Origin: Flavobacterium aeripolare
GTDB taxonomy: Bacteria > Bacteroidota > Bacteroidia > Flavobacteriales > Flavobacteriaceae
NCBI RefSeq assembly: GCF_013294025.1
Contig: NZ_JABSNL010000004.1
Location: 62,001 to 126,000, forward strand
DNA length: 64,000 nt
Reading direction: 5' to 3'
Numbering within the stretch: the stretch's first letter is position 1; each line of letters opens with the position of its first letter. Shown in pieces: positions 34,365 through 44,223 of this stretch. The notes beneath the pieces are model-generated. The model worked only from the letters and a program-made list of their open reading frames with translations, did not search any database and was not told the origin of the DNA. The translations under genes and the position numbers were made by a program.

Positions 34365-37202
34365 TTAATGTGCCTCTAGCCAATCTTTTCCCATTCCTAA
34401 ATCAATTATTAAAGGAACGTCGAGTGTAAAGGCATTTTCCATTTCGTGCTTGATCATCGGTTGGATTTTTTCTAGTTCATCATTGTGAACATCAAAGACC
34501 AATTCATCATGTACTTGTAGTAGCATTTTTGACTTCCAGTTCTCTGATTTCAATTTATTATGAATGTTAATCATTGCGATTTTAATAATATCAGCAGCGC
34601 TTCCCTGAATAGGTGCGTTTACTGCATTACGCTCTGCGCCACCTCTAACGATAGCGTTTTGCGAATTAATATCTTTTAAATAACGACGTCTCCCCAATAT
34701 AGTTTGCACATATCCATTGTCTCTAGCAAATTCTACTTGCTCTGAGATGTATGATTTTAAGCGAGGGTAGCTTTTATAATAGGCCTCGATTAATGCGGCA
34801 CTTTCTGCGCGAGATAAATCAGTTTGATTGGATAGTCCAAAAGCCGAAACACCGTATATAATCCCAAAATTCACTGTTTTAGCATGACTACGTTGTTCAC
34901 GAGTTACTTCTTCTAAAGGTACATTAAATACTTTTGAAGCTGTAGATTTATGAATGTCTTCGTTATTATTGAAAGCAGCAATCATGTTTTCTTCACCACT
35001 CAAAGCGGCAATTACGCGCAATTCAATTTGGGAATAATCGGCAGATATTAATGTGTAATTTTCATCACGAGCTACAAAGGCTTTCCTAATTTGGCGCCCT
35101 CTCTCTGTTCGAATAGGAATATTTTGTAAGTTAGGATTATTCGAGCTCAACCTTCCTGTTGCGGCAACTGTTTGCATGTAATCAGTATGTACGCGCAAAG
35201 TGTCAGGGTCAACCTGAGTTGGCAAAGCATCAACGTAAGTAGTTTTTAACTTGTTTAATTGTCGCCACTCTAATATGTCTTTTACGATCTGGTGCTCTAG
35301 CGCTAAGTAACTTAAAACTTCTTCGCCAGTAGCGTATTGACCGGTTTTAGTTTTCTTTTGTTTTGCACCACCAATTTTTAATTTATCAAATAATATATCA
35401 CCAAGCTGTTTAGGAGAAGCTAGGTTAAATTGCTCGCCGGCGACCTCATATATTGTTGCTTCTAATGTTTTTATATCATTATTCAAATCCTCAGATAAGG
35501 AGTTTAAAAATTCAGTATCTAAGCGAATACCCTCTTTTTCCATACTAGCTAAAACTTCGACTAACGGAATTTCGATTTCTTCGAATAATTTCTTCGTCGC
35601 TGTTTTTTCTAATTCAATTGCAAATAATTCCTTTAGTTGAAACGTAACATCAGCATCTTCGGCAGCGTATTCTTTTACTTCCTCTAAGGGAATATCGCGC
35701 ATCGATTTTTGGTTTTTTCCTTTTTTACCTATCAATGCTTCAATAGATTTAGGGGAATATTTCAAATACGTTTCCGATAGAATATCCATATTGTGACGCA
35801 TATCAGGATTGATAAGATAATGCGCGATCATAGTGTCAAATAATTTTCCTTTGACAACGATATTATAATTCGATAAAATCTTTAGATCGTATTTTAAATT
35901 TTGTCCAATTTTCTCGATATTTTCATTTTCGAAAAAAGGAATAAAGCGATTGATTAAAACTTGTGCTTCCTCTTGGTTTTCAGGAAACGGAACGTAAAAA
36001 GCTTTTCCTTTTTCATAAGAAAATGAGATCCCTACTAATTCTGCATGTAAGGCATTTAAACCAGTAGTTTCTGTATCAAAACATACCGCAGTTTGCTTTT
36101 GGATATTTTGTAATAACAATTTAAGTCCTAGTTCACCCTGTATAATTTGGTAAGAGTGTGGTGTGTTTTCTAGTGTGCTGTAAAATTGTTGATGAATTTC
36201 AGTGGCTGCTTCATTAGTCGTAGCGCTAGCAAATAAATCAAATTGATCGTCATTTCTTGGTTGCGGTTTTTTATATAATGCCGCATCTGAAGGATTATTA
36301 CCACTATCTGCACCTCCTTTTTTAAAGATGGCGTCAAATTGCTCAGCCATCCTTCTAAACTCTAGCTCATTGAATAAAGCATCCGTTTTTTCTACATCAG
36401 GAGTCGACAGCTCGTAATCACTTTCATTAAATGTTACGGGGCAGTCTAATAAAATAGTAGCTAATCTTTTAGAGAGTAATCCCAGTTCTTTATTGGCTTC
36501 GATTTTAGTTTTTATCGCTCCTTTTAATTCATGGGTATTGGCTAGAAGGTTTTCCATGGAACCGTATTCGGCTAGAAATTTCTTTGCAGTTTTCTCACCT
36601 ACTCCAGGCAATCCCGGAATATTATCTGCTGAATCTCCCATCATTCCAAGGTAGTCGATAACTTGTTCTGGTCTTTCAATCTCAAACTTTGCTAGCACTT
36701 CTGGAATTCCCCATATTTCGATTCCGTTACCCATTCGAGCCGGCTTGTACATGAAAATATTTTCAGATACTAACTGAGCAAAATCCTTATCGGGTGTTAC
36801 CATGTAAACCTTATAATTTTCTTTTTCTGCTTGTTTTGCAATCGTACCTATTAAGTCATCGGCTTCAAAGCCAGAAACTTCGATAATAGGAATATGCATT
36901 GCTCTCAATAAATCTTGAATATAAGGAACCGCGATTTTTATAGCTTCAGGAGTGGCGTCGCGATTGGCTTTGTATTCAGGGAACAGTTCGTTTCTTAATT
37001 CACTTCCGCCTTTGTCAAATGCCACTGCTAAATGATCTGGTTTTTCTCTTTTTATAACGTCCATTAAGGAATTCATAAAGCCCATAATGGCAGAAGTATC
37101 CATTCCTTTAGAGTTGATTCTAGGGTTTTTTATAAAGGCGTAATACCCACGAAAAATTAAGGCGTAAGCATCGAGTAAGAAAAGGCGTTTTTGTTGTGAC
37201 AT
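34365..37202 (-). CDS. polA: DNA polymerase I
   Basis: A 945-residue repair and Okazaki-fragment polymerase. The N-terminal 5'-3' exonuclease (about 1-290, LLDAYALIFRGYYAF, then PGVGEKTAKKFL) is complete. The 3'-5' proofreading domain keeps its acidic residues (CFDTETTGLNAL). The polymerase domain shows motif A (ISADYSQIELRVIAALS), motif B (RSHAKTVNFGIIYGVSAFGL) and motif C (VHDELVFDV). All three activities are expected. It converges on the LacI-type gene. Confidence 0.98.
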   Translation of the reverse strand: MSQQKRLFLLDAYALIFRGYYAFIKNPRINSKGMDTSAIMGFMNSLMDVIKREKPDHLAVAFDKGGSELRNELFPEYKANRDATPEAIKIAVPYIQDLLRAMHIPIIEVSGFEADDLIGTIAKQAEKENYKVYMVTPDKDFAQLVSENIFMYKPARMGNGIEIWGIPEVLAKFEIERPEQVIDYLGMMGDSADNIPGLPGVGEKTAKKFLAEYGSMENLLANTHELKGAIKTKIEANKELGLLSKRLATILLDCPVTFNESDYELSTPDVEKTDALFNELEFRRMAEQFDAIFKKGGADSGNNPSDAALYKKPQPRNDDQFDLFASATTNEAATEIHQQFYSTLENTPHSYQIIQGELGLKLLLQNIQKQTAVCFDTETTGLNALHAELVGISFSYEKGKAFYVPFPENQEEAQVLINRFIPFFENENIEKIGQNLKYDLKILSNYNIVVKGKLFDTMIAHYLINPDMRHNMDILSETYLKYSPKSIEALIGKKGKNQKSMRDIPLEEVKEYAAEDADVTFQLKELFAIELEKTATKKLFEEIEIPLVEVLASMEKEGIRLDTEFLNSLSEDLNNDIKTLEATIYEVAGEQFNLASPKQLGDILFDKLKIGGAKQKKTKTGQYATGEEVLSYLALEHQIVKDILEWRQLNKLKTTYVDALPTQVDPDTLRVHTDYMQTVAATGRLSSNNPNLQNIPIRTERGRQIRKAFVARDENYTLISADYSQIELRVIAALSGEENMIAAFNNNEDIHKSTASKVFNVPLEEVTREQRSHAKTVNFGIIYGVSAFGLSNQTDLSRAESAALIEAYYKSYPRLKSYISEQVEFARDNGYVQTILGRRRYLKDINSQNAIVRGGAERNAVNAPIQGSAADIIKIAMINIHNKLKSENWKSKMLLQVHDELVFDVHNDELEKIQPMIKHEMENAFTLDVPLIIDLGMGKDWLEAH

Positions 37203-37471
37203 AATTGAGTTTTTGTAAAGATTTCAAAAGTACAAAACTTAAAACACATAGTGCAATCTCACGGTTAATTTATAGTATGGGCATCTTAGCCTGTTTTCAA
37301 GAATTAATTTTGTTCGAATGTATGACCGTCTACCTGATCATGTAAATGCGGATGCAATTGATAATCGCAATTTGACGGTAGTAGTAATTAAAGTGAATTT
37401 TAGTTAAATATTGATTAACATTAACCATAACTGAATTGTTAATTTGTTATTTTGCCGAAAAATAATTTATA

Positions 37472-38704
37472 ATGGTTTTTCGTATTTTCTTTCTGACACT
37501 TTTTTTGTTTTTTATCGAACTTTATGCTTTTCAGGCTGTGAAGACATTGATAAAGCCAAAATGGGCGATACTTACTTATCAAATTCTTAGTGCTATAGCG
37601 TTGCTGTACATCGTGTATTCTTTCACACAATTTGATAGATCAGTGGGGCAAACTCAGCAAACCATGATTACTATGGCTTTGTTTTTAATCCTATACACGC
37701 CTAAGTTGATACTAACATTGTTTATGCTTGGTGAAGACATTTTTAGAGTAGGATCTGGCTCTACGCGATTTTTTATGCAAAGCGAAAATTTTGAATTTTT
37801 GAATTCGAGAAGAAAATTTATAAGCCAAATAGGTTTAGGGTTAGCAGCGATTCCATTTGCTTCTTTAATATATGGTGTCACTGTGGGTAAGTATAATTAT
37901 AAGGTGATTAAACAGCGTATTTACTTCCCAGATTTACCCGAGGCATTTGATGGATTTAAGATTACGCAAATATCTGATGTGCATAGTGGAAGTTTTGATA
38001 ATGCTGAGAAGATTAATTATGCAATTGACCTAGTAAACGAACAAGACTCTGATATGATTTTGTTCACTGGGGATATCGTTAATACACATGCTAAGGAGAT
38101 GTATCCTTGGATTGATACTTTTAATCGAATAAAAAAGCATGCCTACGGAAAATATGCGGTGCTAGGAAATCATGATTATGGAGAATATGTAACATGGCCA
38201 AACGAGCAAGAAAAAGAAGCTAATTTTAAAGCTATAAAAGGGCTTTATGGTCAAATTGATTTTAAATTGCTTTTAAACGAACATACGTACATAGAAAAAG
38301 GTACTGATCGTTTTGCACTTATTGGTGTAGAAAATTGGGGGCATAACTTTAAAAAGGCAGGTGATATTAATAAAGCATCACAAGGTGTTGCTACTACAGA
38401 TTTTAAGGTTTTAATGAGTCATGATCCTAGTCACTGGGATTATGAAATAAAAAATCATGATAAGAACTTTCATTTAACTTTAGCAGGACATACCCACGGT
38501 ATGCAATTTGGTATAGAGATACCCGGTTATTTTAAGTGGAGTTTAGCGCAATATGTTTATGCGCAATGGGCTGGACTATATGAAAATCTAGGTCGTTACG
38601 TTTATGTGAATAGAGGCTTTGGATTTCATGCTTATCCTGGAAGAGTAGGAATTATGCCTGAAATTACTGTAATTGAGCTAAAAAAAGGAGAGAGAGTAGC
38701 ATAA
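37472..38704 (+). CDS. Membrane-anchored metallophosphoesterase
   Basis: A 410-residue protein. Three hydrophobic segments lie in the first 100 residues, then a twin-arginine-like stretch, NSRRKFISQIGLGLAAIPF, followed by a calcineurin-like metallophosphoesterase domain from about 160. The dinuclear-metal motifs are intact: QISDVHSG, FTGDIVN, LGNHDYGE and AGHTHGMQ. The catalytic domain probably faces the periplasm. Substrate unknown; related proteins are often annotated YkuE-like or as UDP-diacylglucosamine diphosphatase relatives, which cannot be told from sequence. Confidence 0.92.
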   Translation: MVFRIFFLTLFLFFIELYAFQAVKTLIKPKWAILTYQILSAIALLYIVYSFTQFDRSVGQTQQTMITMALFLILYTPKLILTLFMLGEDIFRVGSGSTRFFMQSENFEFLNSRRKFISQIGLGLAAIPFASLIYGVTVGKYNYKVIKQRIYFPDLPEAFDGFKITQISDVHSGSFDNAEKINYAIDLVNEQDSDMILFTGDIVNTHAKEMYPWIDTFNRIKKHAYGKYAVLGNHDYGEYVTWPNEQEKEANFKAIKGLYGQIDFKLLLNEHTYIEKGTDRFALIGVENWGHNFKKAGDINKASQGVATTDFKVLMSHDPSHWDYEIKNHDKNFHLTLAGHTHGMQFGIEIPGYFKWSLAQYVYAQWAGLYENLGRYVYVNRGFGFHAYPGRVGIMPEITVIELKKGERVA

Positions 38705-38778
38705 TACGTTAAATATGCTACATTTGTAACTTAATATCTATTGATTGAATAGATTTAAATAATAAAATTTTTGGTCTT

Positions 38779-39075
38779 ATGTCAAAATTCGGAGAACTTA
38801 TAAGCACACAGATTCCTGTGTTAATCGATTTTTATACAGATTGGAACGAGTCTTCTATGTCTATGGATCCTGTAATTAAGGATGTTGCGGCAGCAGTAGG
38901 GGATAAGGCGAAAGTCATTAAAATTGACGTGGATAAAAATCACGAGCTTGCTATTGCATTACGCATAAAAGGATTGCCTACTTTGATGATTTACAAAGAA
39001 GGAGAGATGATCTGGAGGCATTCTGGAGAATTGGATGCAAACACGCTAATAAGTATATTAAAAGAAAAAATATAG
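38779..39075 (+). CDS. Thioredoxin-fold protein lacking the CxxC site
   Basis: A 98-residue protein with a full thioredoxin fold: LIDFYTDWNESS at the active-site position, KVIKIDVDKNHELAIALRIKGLPTL with the cis-proline, and EMIWRHSGELD. The WCGPC motif is replaced by W-N-E-S-S and there is no cysteine anywhere, so it cannot act as a redox thioredoxin. A chaperone-like or binding role is likely. It follows the phosphoesterase by 74 bases, perhaps in one transcript. Confidence 0.85.
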   Translation: MSKFGELISTQIPVLIDFYTDWNESSMSMDPVIKDVAAAVGDKAKVIKIDVDKNHELAIALRIKGLPTLMIYKEGEMIWRHSGELDANTLISILKEKI

Positions 39076-39076
39076 T

Positions 39077-39751
39077 TTACTTCCTTGCTGGTACATTTTT
39101 TGTATCAAGTTGCACACATTTAAAATTGTTGTCTTGTAAGTATGCTAAAACCTTAGGTAGTGCATATTTAAGATTTCTATATGCTTTTAAGCTGTCATGA
39201 AATACAACAATACTTCCTGCTTCAATATTTTTTATAATATTGTTCAAACATTTCTCTTGCGATATGTTGCGATCAAAATCGCCACTCACAATATCCCACA
39301 TTATAATTTTATAGCCTTTATTTTTTATTTTCTTAGCCTGACTTTTTTTTATCTTGCCATAAGGCGGACGGAAAAACTTAGGTAGAGCATAGTTTAATTT
39401 TTCGCTACACCTTGCAAGCGTTTTTTCACAATCTTGAAAGTTCTCTAGATAATCTGAGGTGTTTGATTTCCATCCATTTAAGTGATTGTGGGTATGGTTT
39501 CCTATGCTATGTCCTTGAGTAACTATTTTCTCAAAAAGTTCAGGATTTGCTTCTACATTTTTTCCGATACAAAAGAAAGTTGCCTTAGCATTATGTATGC
39601 GTAATTCTTCGAGTATCCATTCAGTTATTTCTGGAATAGGTCCGTCATCAAACGTCAAGTATATTTTCTTGTCATTATTTGGCAGTAGCCAAATATAATT
39701 AGAAAATAGCTTTCGGATAAATGCGTTTGTTTTAACCCAATATAAATTCAT
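39077..39751 (-). CDS. Polysaccharide deacetylase family protein
   Basis: A 224-residue NodB-type carbohydrate esterase 4. It has the TFDDGP motif (catalytic base and metal aspartates), the metal-binding HSIGNHTHNH and RPPYG, then WDIVSGDFD and VFHDS near the end. These enzymes remove acetyl groups from peptidoglycan or exopolysaccharide. The chosen ATG at 39751 gives the normal length; the earlier start adds a hydrophobic stretch (LLHFFLTLSLSK) that could be an anchor if used. It converges on the thioredoxin-like gene with a 1-base gap. Confidence 0.9.
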   Translation of the reverse strand: MNLYWVKTNAFIRKLFSNYIWLLPNNDKKIYLTFDDGPIPEITEWILEELRIHNAKATFFCIGKNVEANPELFEKIVTQGHSIGNHTHNHLNGWKSNTSDYLENFQDCEKTLARCSEKLNYALPKFFRPPYGKIKKSQAKKIKNKGYKIIMWDIVSGDFDRNISQEKCLNNIIKNIEAGSIVVFHDSLKAYRNLKYALPKVLAYLQDNNFKCVQLDTKNVPARK

Positions 39752-39847
39752 TTTCACGATTTGTTTTGATAGACTTAAAGTTAAAAAAAAATGTAGCAAT
39801 ACCATAGTGATACTGCTACATTTTTATGTTAAAATTGGGGACTGTTC

Positions 39848-42800
39848 TTATTCTTTGTCTCTACCAAATCTCTTGAACATGTCGATATAGGTATTAAAAA
39901 CGACTTTAGATTTATTGTAATTGTCAAGATCGTTGTTATCACGCATTACTTGGATTAAGCCTCTATATCGCTCAATGTCGGTAATGATGTCCATTACTAA
40001 TCCGCTTTGTTCAGATGGATCTAATGTTTTGTAATAATTTAGATTCTCTTGGTATTTTCCAATCAACTTTTGTAACAATGCTACTGCCTTAGCTTTATCA
40101 CCCACTTTGTAATAACCATCTGTGAAAGGTTCTAATAAAGCGTAATAGTAAAATTTATCTACCGGCATCTTTGTCATTGCAAGATCGATAACTTCTGCAG
40201 CCTTTTTAGTTTTACCTTCTTCGATTAATTTTTTCATTAAACGCGCTAGGTTTGTTCTATAGTTGATAGACTCTCTACGCGTTTCAGGATCATGGTAAAT
40301 TTTATCACTGTCGCTATTTCCCCACTCCCATTTTTTAACGATTTGTAGCATTTTATCAGAATCAACAGATCCTAAGTCTAGAGGGCTACCGTCTTTAGGG
40401 ATAGTTGTTCTAACAGGAACTAACTTATATACCAATCCTTCTAATTGAAGGTAGTTTTTCATCCATAAGTAGTCATCATCATCAAATGACCCTGGGCTAA
40501 AGTAAATAGGTCTTTTCCAGTCATTGTTTGCAACAATATCTAGCATCATTACCCTGTTTTTATACAAGGCTCTCCCTTTAATATTAATATCAATATAAGG
40601 AACAATAGAGTCATAATACTTAGGTGCTACAACTTTATTTTTAATAATTGCTTGTTTGTCTACTGGTATTCTAATTTTGTCAGTAGGGTAAAAGTGCATT
40701 GACTGCCCATTGTTCATTTGTACAGTGGCGTCAGGATTTTTAAGAAATCTTAAGAACTCTTTAATTTCCCATCTACTTTCTATTTTAGGAATGTAGATCA
40801 CGTAGTCTAACTTATCACCCACGTACTCATCATGTGTAAATGAAATAGGTAATGCTGCTGACTCATAGCTTTTACGTTTCATTTGGTCAATGTACCAGTC
40901 TGTATTGAATAAACTAGTATTTACAATTTTAACATCTGTACGTACGCCTTCAATTTCTTGAGCATACCATAATGGGAAGGTGTCGTTATCACCAATAGTG
41001 AATAAAATAGCGTTAGGGTCACATGACTCTAAATACGCTTTTGCCATTGCTGTTGCAGTATATTTTCCTGAGCGATCATGATCATCCCAGTTTTGATATC
41101 CCATTAATACAGGAGCTGCCAGTAAACTTGCAGTTATAATTGCCGGACCTGCGATGCTAGGGGATAGGTATTTGCGTAACGACTCATATAAGGAGTATAC
41201 TCCAAAACCAATCCAGATTGCAAATACGTAAAATGATCCTACAAGGGCATAGTCGCGTTCTCTCACCTCAAAAGGACGTTCGTTTAAGTATATTTTTAAT
41301 GCTAATCCCGTAAATAAGAACAGTGATAGTAGTACGTAAAAGCTCTTACGGTCTTTTGTTGCATGATACATCATACCAATTAGTCCTAGAATAAATGGTA
41401 AAAAGTAATAGGTGTTTCTTCCTTTGTTGTTTAATACATCAGATGGTAGATTATCTTGTGACCCTAGATGTAAGCTGTCAATAAAGTTGATTCCACTTAG
41501 CCAGTTTCCTTCCTGATTGCTGTATCTACCTTGAATATCGTTTTGACGGCCTACAAAATTCCACATCAGGTATCTCCAGTACATATAGCCAAATTGGTAT
41601 TCGACCATGAAACTTAAATTATCAGCTGTTGTTGGTTTTTCGACAATTAGGTATTGACTGTAGCTTTTTAAGAATTTAATGTATCCTTCATTGTCAATTT
41701 GTTTTTGAGCATAGGCCTGGCGAAACTCATTAACGTTTTTATATATTTCGTTTTTTAATTGCGCTATAGCTTTGTTGTAATCTTCAGGAGATAAGGTATT
41801 CACATCAATACCATATTGTGCTAAGTCTTGCTCGTAATCATAGCTAGGGTCAATAGAGAATTCTGGCGCATTAGTGAAGTTCATGTAGTTTTCAATATGC
41901 TCAGAACTCCACATTCTAGGCAAAATAGTTTTTTGATTATCATCACTATTTTGATCTGCATTTTTGAAATTATTTACGATTACATATTTTCCAAGTTTGT
42001 AATCTCTCTCGTAGTTAGGTGCTTTGTCTAAGTAAGGATTGTTTTTATCTAGTCCAGAAAAAGTTTCTGTGTATTGTGGTCCGTAAAATAAAGGATTAAC
42101 ACCATATTGCTCACGGTTGTAGTAGGCCAATACTTCGGCTGCATCAGAGGGCTTGTTTTCGTTGATAACAGTGTTTGCATTAGCTCTCACTGGTAGCATC
42201 ATCCAAGTAGAGAAACCTATAAGTATAAATAGGATACATAGTAAAATCGTATTGTATTTGATTAATCCTTTGCTACGTGTGTATTTTAAACCGAAGTAGA
42301 AAAATGCAATAAATAGAAGTGCAACAAATATAGTTCCTGAGTTAAAAGGTAATCCTAGGCTATTGACCATGAATATCTCTGTTTGCCCAAAAAAAGCCAT
42401 CGTTACAGGAAGTAGTAATTTAAATATAAAAAGTAAGATAGAAACCACTACGATGTTTGCGATGATAAAACTTTTTACAGTGACTACTTTATAGTTTTTA
42501 AAGAAATATAAAAAGCCTATTGCTGGAATGGTTAGTAATGCCATAAAGTGAACTCCAAAAGAAAGTCCAACAACCAATGAAATGATCAATAGCCATCGGT
42601 CACCTCGCTCTGTATTCATTTCTTGCTCCCAGCGTAGTCCTAGCCATAGCAGTAGTGCGATGAATAAAGATGCCATTGCATAAACTTCGGCTTCTACGGC
42701 GTTAAACCAAAAGCTATCTGAAAAGGCAAAAGCCAGTGCTCCTACAAAGGAACTTCCTAGTATAACGATTTCATTATTATCATTTAATTCAGAAACTGCG

Positions 42801-43129
42801 GCAACCAATTTTCTTAAAATCATTGAAGACGACCAGAACAAAAATAGGATGGTAAATGCGCTTGAAAATACCGAAGTCATGTTTACCATTAAGGCTATAT
42901 GTTGCGCATCTGTAGCAAACATGGCAAAGAAAGCTCCAATCATTTGAAATAAGGGAGCTCCAGGAGGATGTCCTACTTGTAGTTTTGCAGCGGTAGCAAT
43001 ATACTCACCACAATCCCAGAAACTCATTGTGGGTTCAACAGTAAGTGTAAAAGTTAATAGTGCGATTCCAAATGTAATCCAGCCTAATATTGTATTCCAT
43101 TTATTGAAATTGAATGTCGCCTTAATCAT
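39848..43129 (-). CDS. DUF2723 membrane protein (GT117-type glycosyltransferase)
   Basis: A 1093-residue integral membrane protein with about a dozen helices in the first 700 residues. The DUF2723 signature near the N-terminus reads EPTMSFWDCGEYIATAAKLQ and then VGHPPGAPLFQMIG; the acidic residues in the first loop are typical of C-type, polyprenol-dependent glycosyltransferases. The C-terminal 350 residues form a soluble domain with repeat-like helices. The family is related to TMEM260-type O-mannosyltransferases and is thought to glycosylate exported proteins. The acceptor is unknown. It stands alone on the minus strand. Confidence 0.88.
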   Translation of the reverse strand: MIKATFNFNKWNTILGWITFGIALLTFTLTVEPTMSFWDCGEYIATAAKLQVGHPPGAPLFQMIGAFFAMFATDAQHIALMVNMTSVFSSAFTILFLFWSSSMILRKLVAAVSELNDNNEIVILGSSFVGALAFAFSDSFWFNAVEAEVYAMASLFIALLLWLGLRWEQEMNTERGDRWLLIISLVVGLSFGVHFMALLTIPAIGFLYFFKNYKVVTVKSFIIANIVVVSILLFIFKLLLPVTMAFFGQTEIFMVNSLGLPFNSGTIFVALLFIAFFYFGLKYTRSKGLIKYNTILLCILFILIGFSTWMMLPVRANANTVINENKPSDAAEVLAYYNREQYGVNPLFYGPQYTETFSGLDKNNPYLDKAPNYERDYKLGKYVIVNNFKNADQNSDDNQKTILPRMWSSEHIENYMNFTNAPEFSIDPSYDYEQDLAQYGIDVNTLSPEDYNKAIAQLKNEIYKNVNEFRQAYAQKQIDNEGYIKFLKSYSQYLIVEKPTTADNLSFMVEYQFGYMYWRYLMWNFVGRQNDIQGRYSNQEGNWLSGINFIDSLHLGSQDNLPSDVLNNKGRNTYYFLPFILGLIGMMYHATKDRKSFYVLLSLFLFTGLALKIYLNERPFEVRERDYALVGSFYVFAIWIGFGVYSLYESLRKYLSPSIAGPAIITASLLAAPVLMGYQNWDDHDRSGKYTATAMAKAYLESCDPNAILFTIGDNDTFPLWYAQEIEGVRTDVKIVNTSLFNTDWYIDQMKRKSYESAALPISFTHDEYVGDKLDYVIYIPKIESRWEIKEFLRFLKNPDATVQMNNGQSMHFYPTDKIRIPVDKQAIIKNKVVAPKYYDSIVPYIDINIKGRALYKNRVMMLDIVANNDWKRPIYFSPGSFDDDDYLWMKNYLQLEGLVYKLVPVRTTIPKDGSPLDLGSVDSDKMLQIVKKWEWGNSDSDKIYHDPETRRESINYRTNLARLMKKLIEEGKTKKAAEVIDLAMTKMPVDKFYYYALLEPFTDGYYKVGDKAKAVALLQKLIGKYQENLNYYKTLDPSEQSGLVMDIITDIERYRGLIQVMRDNNDLDNYNKSKVVFNTYIDMFKRFGRDKE

Positions 43130-43317
43130 GTTTAAAATTTTAGTTTAATTTCGAGATACAAAGAAAATGTTTTTTTAGTTAAGGAGAAGTGCATTAACAT
43201 AAAATTCTTTCAAAGTAGGCGGTTTTACTAACTAATTGATTCTGAATATTTTTTGGATATTTTTAATGCTTGGCGAAAAAAACTTTCATTTTTTTTGAAT
43301 AAAAATGCTAAAAAAGT

Positions 43318-43347
43318 TTGCGCAAACTAAAAATAAGTATAAATTTG
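43318..43347 (+). promoter_or_regulatory. tRNA-Gln promoter
   Basis: TTG at 43318-43320 and TAAATTTG at 43340-43347 with a 19-base spacer form a very good Bacteroidota promoter, 37 bases before the tRNA. Confidence 0.7.
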
Positions 43348-43384
43348 CACTCGCTAAGCAATAAAGCTGCTACGGCAAACAAAC

Positions 43385-43455
43385 TGGTCCATGGTGTAAT
43401 GGTAACACTACTGTTTTTGGTGCAGTCATTCAAGGTTCGAGTCCTTGTGGACCAA
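43385..43455 (+). tRNA. tRNA-Gln (anticodon TTG)
   Basis: The 71-base sequence folds into a full cloverleaf. Acceptor TGGTCCA pairs with TGGACCA, D stem GTGT/ACAC, anticodon stem ACTGT/GCAGT around loop TTTTGGT with anticodon TTG, and T stem CAAGG/CCTTG around TTCGAGT. The discriminator is A and CCA is not encoded. It is a single gene with its own promoter and terminator. Confidence 0.97.
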
Positions 43456-43458
43456 CTT

Positions 43459-43493
43459 AAGTCTCTCAAATTTTTTTGAGAGACTTTTTTTTT
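43459..43493 (+). terminator. Rho-independent terminator after tRNA-Gln
   Basis: AGTCTCTCAAA pairs with TTTGAGAGACT and is followed by nine T, four bases after the tRNA. Confidence 0.92.
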
Positions 43494-43675
43494 GGACTAA
43501 AGATTTGTAGAATTGTTGCTTAAGCTTAATTTGGTTGGCTACAATTTATTTAAAATTAGTTGAATTTATTAATTGAGATTAGATTATAATAGGAAAAACC
43601 TTACTTACTCTAATTATATTAGCGTAAGAAATATTTTAACAGCTGACAAATATTTCGGTTTATAAAAAAAAACAC

Positions 43676-43683
43676 TATATTTG
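43676..43683 (+). promoter_or_regulatory. rimP-nusA-infB promoter, -7 element TATATTTG
   Basis: Matches TAnnTTTG, 63 bases before the rimP start. The -33 part is weak. Transcription would start near 43690, upstream of the leader hairpin. Confidence 0.55.
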
Positions 43684-43711
43684 CACCGTTATTTATTAAA
43701 ATCTAGATAAT

Positions 43712-43737
43712 GAGGGGGCTAATTGTCCCCTCTTTTT
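43712..43737 (+). terminator. Terminator-like hairpin in the rimP leader
   Basis: GAGGGG pairs with CCCCTC around a 9-base loop and is followed by five T, ending nine bases before the rimP ATG. It lies between promoter and first gene, so it would act as an attenuator or a block to translation of the rimP-nusA-infB operon. Confidence 0.6.
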
Positions 43738-43745
43738 ATAAAAAT

Positions 43746-44210
43746 ATGACATTTAAAGAAAAAGTAAATAAGTTGTTGATTGAGAGTCTTTCAGAGAAGC
43801 CAGAGCTTTTCCTGATTGATTTTACTATTACAGATGCATTCAAGATTATTGTTGCTATAGATGGAGATAACGGTGTTGCTTTGCAAGATTGTATTGATTT
43901 AAGTCGTTTAGTCGAAAGTAATTTAGATAGAGAAGAGCAAGATTTTTCTCTTGAAGTAGCGTCAGTAGGTGTGGGATCACCGTTGAAATTAGTAAGACAG
44001 TACAAGAAAAATGTAGGTAGAACACTGATAGTGAAAACAGCTACTGAAAATTTAGAAGCAGAATTAGTGGAAGCTAATGATGATTTTGTAATTTTGTCTT
44101 GGAAAGCTAGAGAACCTAAAAAGATTGGTAAGGGAAAAGAGACTGTTCAAAAACGTTTAGAGATTCCTTACTCAGATATAAAAGAAGCAATTGTTACAGT
44201 AACATTTTAA
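43746..44210 (+). CDS. rimP: Ribosome maturation factor RimP
   Basis: RimP is needed for 30S subunit maturation. From the ATG at 43746 it has 154 residues with the family blocks [20 protein letters not shown] (the C-x-x-S-R-x-I-E region) followed by [20 protein letters not shown]. The frame opens 12 codons earlier, but those codons are encoded by the leader hairpin and do not match the family. It is the first gene of rimP-nusA-infB. Confidence 0.95.
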   Translation: MTFKEKVNKLLIESLSEKPELFLIDFTITDAFKIIVAIDGDNGVALQDCIDLSRLVESNLDREEQDFSLEVASVGVGSPLKLVRQYKKNVGRTLIVKTATENLEAELVEANDDFVILSWKAREPKKIGKGKETVQKRLEIPYSDIKEAIVTVTF

Positions 44211-44223
44211 TTAAAGAATTCGC

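Noticed and set aside
37318..37407. 29-codon frame (MYDRLPDHVNADAIDNRNLT...) between polA and the phosphoesterase
   Set aside because: It might be a gene remnant, but it is short, lacks a recognisable relative and has no start context; chance is likely.
43710..43745. 12-codon N-terminal extension of RimP
   Set aside because: These codons are encoded by the leader hairpin and are not part of the RimP family.
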